NCBI GenBank assembly: GCA_000496475.1
Contig: AYMW01000001.1
Span: 40,858-104,857 of the forward strand
Length of the DNA stretch: 64,000 nucleotides
Direction of reading: 5' to 3'
From: Betaproteobacteria bacterium MOLA814
GTDB taxonomy: Bacteria > Pseudomonadota > Gammaproteobacteria > Burkholderiales > Burkholderiaceae_C
Part shown: piece by piece, positions 62,015-64,000 of the stretch
Layout: every line of letters starts with the position of its first letter
Position numbering within the stretch: the first letter of the stretch is position 1
Position numbers and translations under genes: made by a program
The notes under the pieces: generated by a model
Told to the model about the DNA's origin: nothing
Databases searched by the model: none
Seen by the model: the letters and a program-made list of their open reading frames with translations, nothing else

Positions 62015-62803
62015 TCAACCAAACCTTCCTGTTATGTAGTCTTCAGTTTCCGAACGCTTGGGCTTAAAGAACAGTTGTTCAGTATCGCCAAATTCAACGA
62101 GTTCACCCAAATACATATAAGCCGTGTAGTCAGACACTCGGGCAGCTTGCTGCATGTTGTGCGTGACGATAGCAATGGTGTAGTCCTGCTTTAACTCATT
62201 GATCAACTCTTCCACTTTGGCGGTAGAAATGGGGTCTAACGCTGACGTGGGCTCGTCCAACAACAACACAGATGGCTTGATGGCCACGCTGCGCGCAATG
62301 CACAACCGTTGCTGCTGACCACCCGACAATGACAGGCCACTTTGGCTTAGCTTGTCTTTGGCTTCTTCCCAAATGGCGGCTTTGCGAAGGGACCACTCGA
62401 CGCGGTCGTCCATATCGCTAGATGACAGCTTCTCGTACAACCGCACGCCAAAAGCGACGTTGTCATAAATGGACATGGGGAATGGCGTAGGCTTCTGAAA
62501 CACCATGCCAATGCGAGAGCGAAGCAAGTTCAAATCTTGGCGGGCATCGAGTATGTTCTGACCATAAAATTTAATCTCACCCTCGGCACGCTGACCTGGG
62601 TAGAGCGAGTACATGCGATTGAGTGTGCGCAGCAGGGTTGACTTGCCACAGCCAGACGGACCAATAAAAGCAGTTACTTTTTTCTCAGCAATACCCAAGT
62701 TGATGTCTTTCAGACCTTGGAAACTGCCATAGAAAAAGTTAAGGTCTTTGATCTCAAGTGCCAGCTTTTCAGCTGTTGGCGTTGTTGTGTCAACTGGTGT
62801 CAT
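62015..62803 (-). CDS. pstB: Phosphate ABC transporter ATP-binding protein PstB
   Basis: The protein has 262 residues from ATG 62803. Walker A is GPSGCGKST, the Q-loop is in [12 protein letters not shown], the signature is LSGGQQQRL, Walker B is [13 protein letters not shown], and the switch His is in VTHNMQQA. It powers phosphate uptake. The upstream in-frame extension to 62959 lacks protein character and overlaps pstA. Confidence 0.97.
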   Translation of the reverse strand: MTPVDTTTPTAEKLALEIKDLNFFYGSFQGLKDINLGIAEKKVTAFIGPSGCGKSTLLRTLNRMYSLYPGQRAEGEIKFYGQNILDARQDLNLLRSRIGMVFQKPTPFPMSIYDNVAFGVRLYEKLSSSDMDDRVEWSLRKAAIWEEAKDKLSQSGLSLSGGQQQRLCIARSVAIKPSVLLLDEPTSALDPISTAKVEELINELKQDYTIAIVTHNMQQAARVSDYTAYMYLGELVEFGDTEQLFFKPKRSETEDYITGRFG

Positions 62804-62897
62804 AACTTTATCTTTCGTTGCGCCAGCAGGTGGGGCGCCATGTGCGTCAATGCATTCAAAATAAGGATGGCTTGAGGGGTATGGACTGGCATGTGCA

Positions 62898-63758
62898 TCA
62901 GCCCTTGCTCTTGTCTCTAAACACCACACGGGCCACAACGTTGATGGCCAGCACAGCAAACGTAATCAACAACGCGCCGCCCCAAGCCAGCGACACCCAG
63001 TCGTCGTATGGGCTCATGGCGAATTGGTAAATGACCACAGGCAAACTGGCCACCGGTGTACCCATGTCTGTGCTCATAAACTGGTTGCTCAAAGCGGTAA
63101 ACAACAGTGGCGCGGTTTCGCCGCTGACGCGGGCAATGGCCAATAAAATACCAGTCACAACGCCACTGCTAGACGCGCGCAGCACCACAGCTGTGGAGAC
63201 TTTCCACTTGGGCGCACCTAAAGCAGTCGCAGCTTCGCGCAATGGGGATGGCACCAAGCGCAGCATATTCTCTGTGGTTCTGACCACCACGGGTAGCGCA
63301 ATCAAGCCCAGCGCAATAGAGCCAGCCCATCCCGAAAAATTACCCATGGGCACCACCACCAAAGCATATACAAACAAGCCAATCACAATGCTAGGAGCCG
63401 ATAACATGATGTCAGTCACAAACCGTGTCAGGGCAGCAAACTTGCTGTCGTGACCATACTCACTGAGGTAAATGCCCGCCAATATGCCAATAGGGGTGCT
63501 GACCAACGTACAGGCTGCCACCATCAGCAAGCTGCCAACGATCGCGTTGGCCAAACCGCCGGGACTACCAGGGGCAGGCGTTGACTCCACAAACATGGAC
63601 CAACTGATGGCATCCAAACCCTTGTACAGCAACACGCCCAAAATCCAAAACAACGCCATCAGACCAATGGCCATGGCCAACATGGACAGCGTGATACCAA
63701 TGGAGTTGGAGCGTCGGCGCTTGGCGTAAATAGCCTTGTTAATTTTGTGCTCGATCAT
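62898..63758 (-). CDS. pstA: Phosphate ABC transporter permease PstA
   Basis: The protein has 286 residues with six hydrophobic segments. The EAA-type loop is in [20 protein letters not shown]. It forms the membrane channel with PstC. Its ATG overlaps the pstC stop by four bases. Confidence 0.95.
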   Translation of the reverse strand: MIEHKINKAIYAKRRRSNSIGITLSMLAMAIGLMALFWILGVLLYKGLDAISWSMFVESTPAPGSPGGLANAIVGSLLMVAACTLVSTPIGILAGIYLSEYGHDSKFAALTRFVTDIMLSAPSIVIGLFVYALVVVPMGNFSGWAGSIALGLIALPVVVRTTENMLRLVPSPLREAATALGAPKWKVSTAVVLRASSSGVVTGILLAIARVSGETAPLLFTALSNQFMSTDMGTPVASLPVVIYQFAMSPYDDWVSLAWGGALLITFAVLAINVVARVVFRDKSKG

Positions 63759-64000
63759 GTTTTGCTACCCTGTGCTTTTTCCATGTTGCTGAGCATGTAC
63801 TTGGCAGCGGCCAAGACGGCAAAGGTGATTAAGAACAACACCAAGCCTAATGCAAACAATGAAGACACATGCAACTCACTGTCGGCCTCGGCGAACTCGT
63901 TGGCCAGGGTTGACGCAATAGAATTACCCAAGCCAAACAAGGACCCGCTGATTTTGTGGGCGTTGCCAATAACAAAAGTTACCGCCATGGTCTCGCCAAG
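63755..64000 (-). CDS. pstC: Phosphate ABC transporter permease PstC (3' part)
   Basis: Only the last ~81 residues lie in the window ([20 protein letters not shown], then [20 protein letters not shown]). The conserved GNA region and the final transmembrane segment identify PstC. The gene continues beyond the right edge, where pstS would be expected. Confidence 0.92.
   Translation of the reverse strand, partial: LGETMAVTFVIGNAHKISGSLFGLGNSIASTLANEFAEADSELHVSSLFALGLVLFLITFAVLAAAKYMLSNMEKAQGSKT

Overview
The window looks like a chromosomal segment of a moderate-GC betaproteobacterium of the order Burkholderiales. This rests on the gene neighbourhoods trxA-rho-rpmE, ffs/dnaX-ybaB-recR and pstCAB-phoU-phoB-phoR, on the AddA/AddB-like pair beside trxA, and on a nag-type salicylate cluster. 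I cannot name a genus from sequence reading alone.

About the first 34 kb is an accessory zone built from modules and scars. It starts with a nonsense-mutated IS3-family remnant and a DNA methyltransferase fragment. A GC-rich regulator/cysteine synthase pair follows, then an MFS transporter and a frameshifted IS6-family element. Next come an amidase and a MarR-controlled FAD aromatic hydroxylase that carries an in-frame TGA. A HiPIP, a FrnE-like protein and a DUF3297 protein follow. A 2.7-kb segment (13.5-16.3 kb) lies between two 3' halves of tRNA-Asn. The centrepiece at 17.2-22.5 kb is a nagR/nagAaGHAbI-like cluster predicted to convert salicylate to gentisate and open the gentisate ring. 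The genes for the next two steps (maleylpyruvate isomerase, fumarylpyruvate hydrolase) are not in the window, and an IS6-type end lies just beyond the last gene. Further right are an SDR/HCCA-isomerase-like pair, a BigR-YeeE-YeeE-SulP sulfur operon facing decayed persulfide dioxygenase and rhodanese genes, a 221-bp MITE-like derivative of the IS6 element, a Na+/Ca2+ exchanger, and two envelope or metal-related genes among transposase and SDR fragments.

From about 34 kb to the end the window is mostly core genome: CopD-like and DUF4864 proteins, an Orn/Lys/Arg decarboxylase, NfeD with an SPFH protein, tRNA-Ser(GGA), recR-ybaB-dnaX, SRP RNA (ffs), speD-speE, a homocysteine S-methyltransferase, a second FrnE-like protein, addA/addB-like recombination genes, trxA, rho, L31 type B, a membrane glycosyltransferase-like protein, and the phosphate regulon read leftwards as pstC(partial)-pstA-pstB-phoU-phoB-phoR. 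Small accessory scars persist here: an integrase 5' fragment beside ffs, and an IS3 OrfA fragment followed by an AT-rich secreted repeat protein.

The most notable observations are an A9 slippery run in dnaX placed where a gamma subunit should end, decay by in-frame stops in the hydroxylase and the persulfide genes, repeated IS6 ends and a deletion derivative, tRNA-Asn half repeats bounding an island, and a short repeat on both sides of the salicylate cluster. I saw no CRISPR array and no complete, clearly new multi-gene system.
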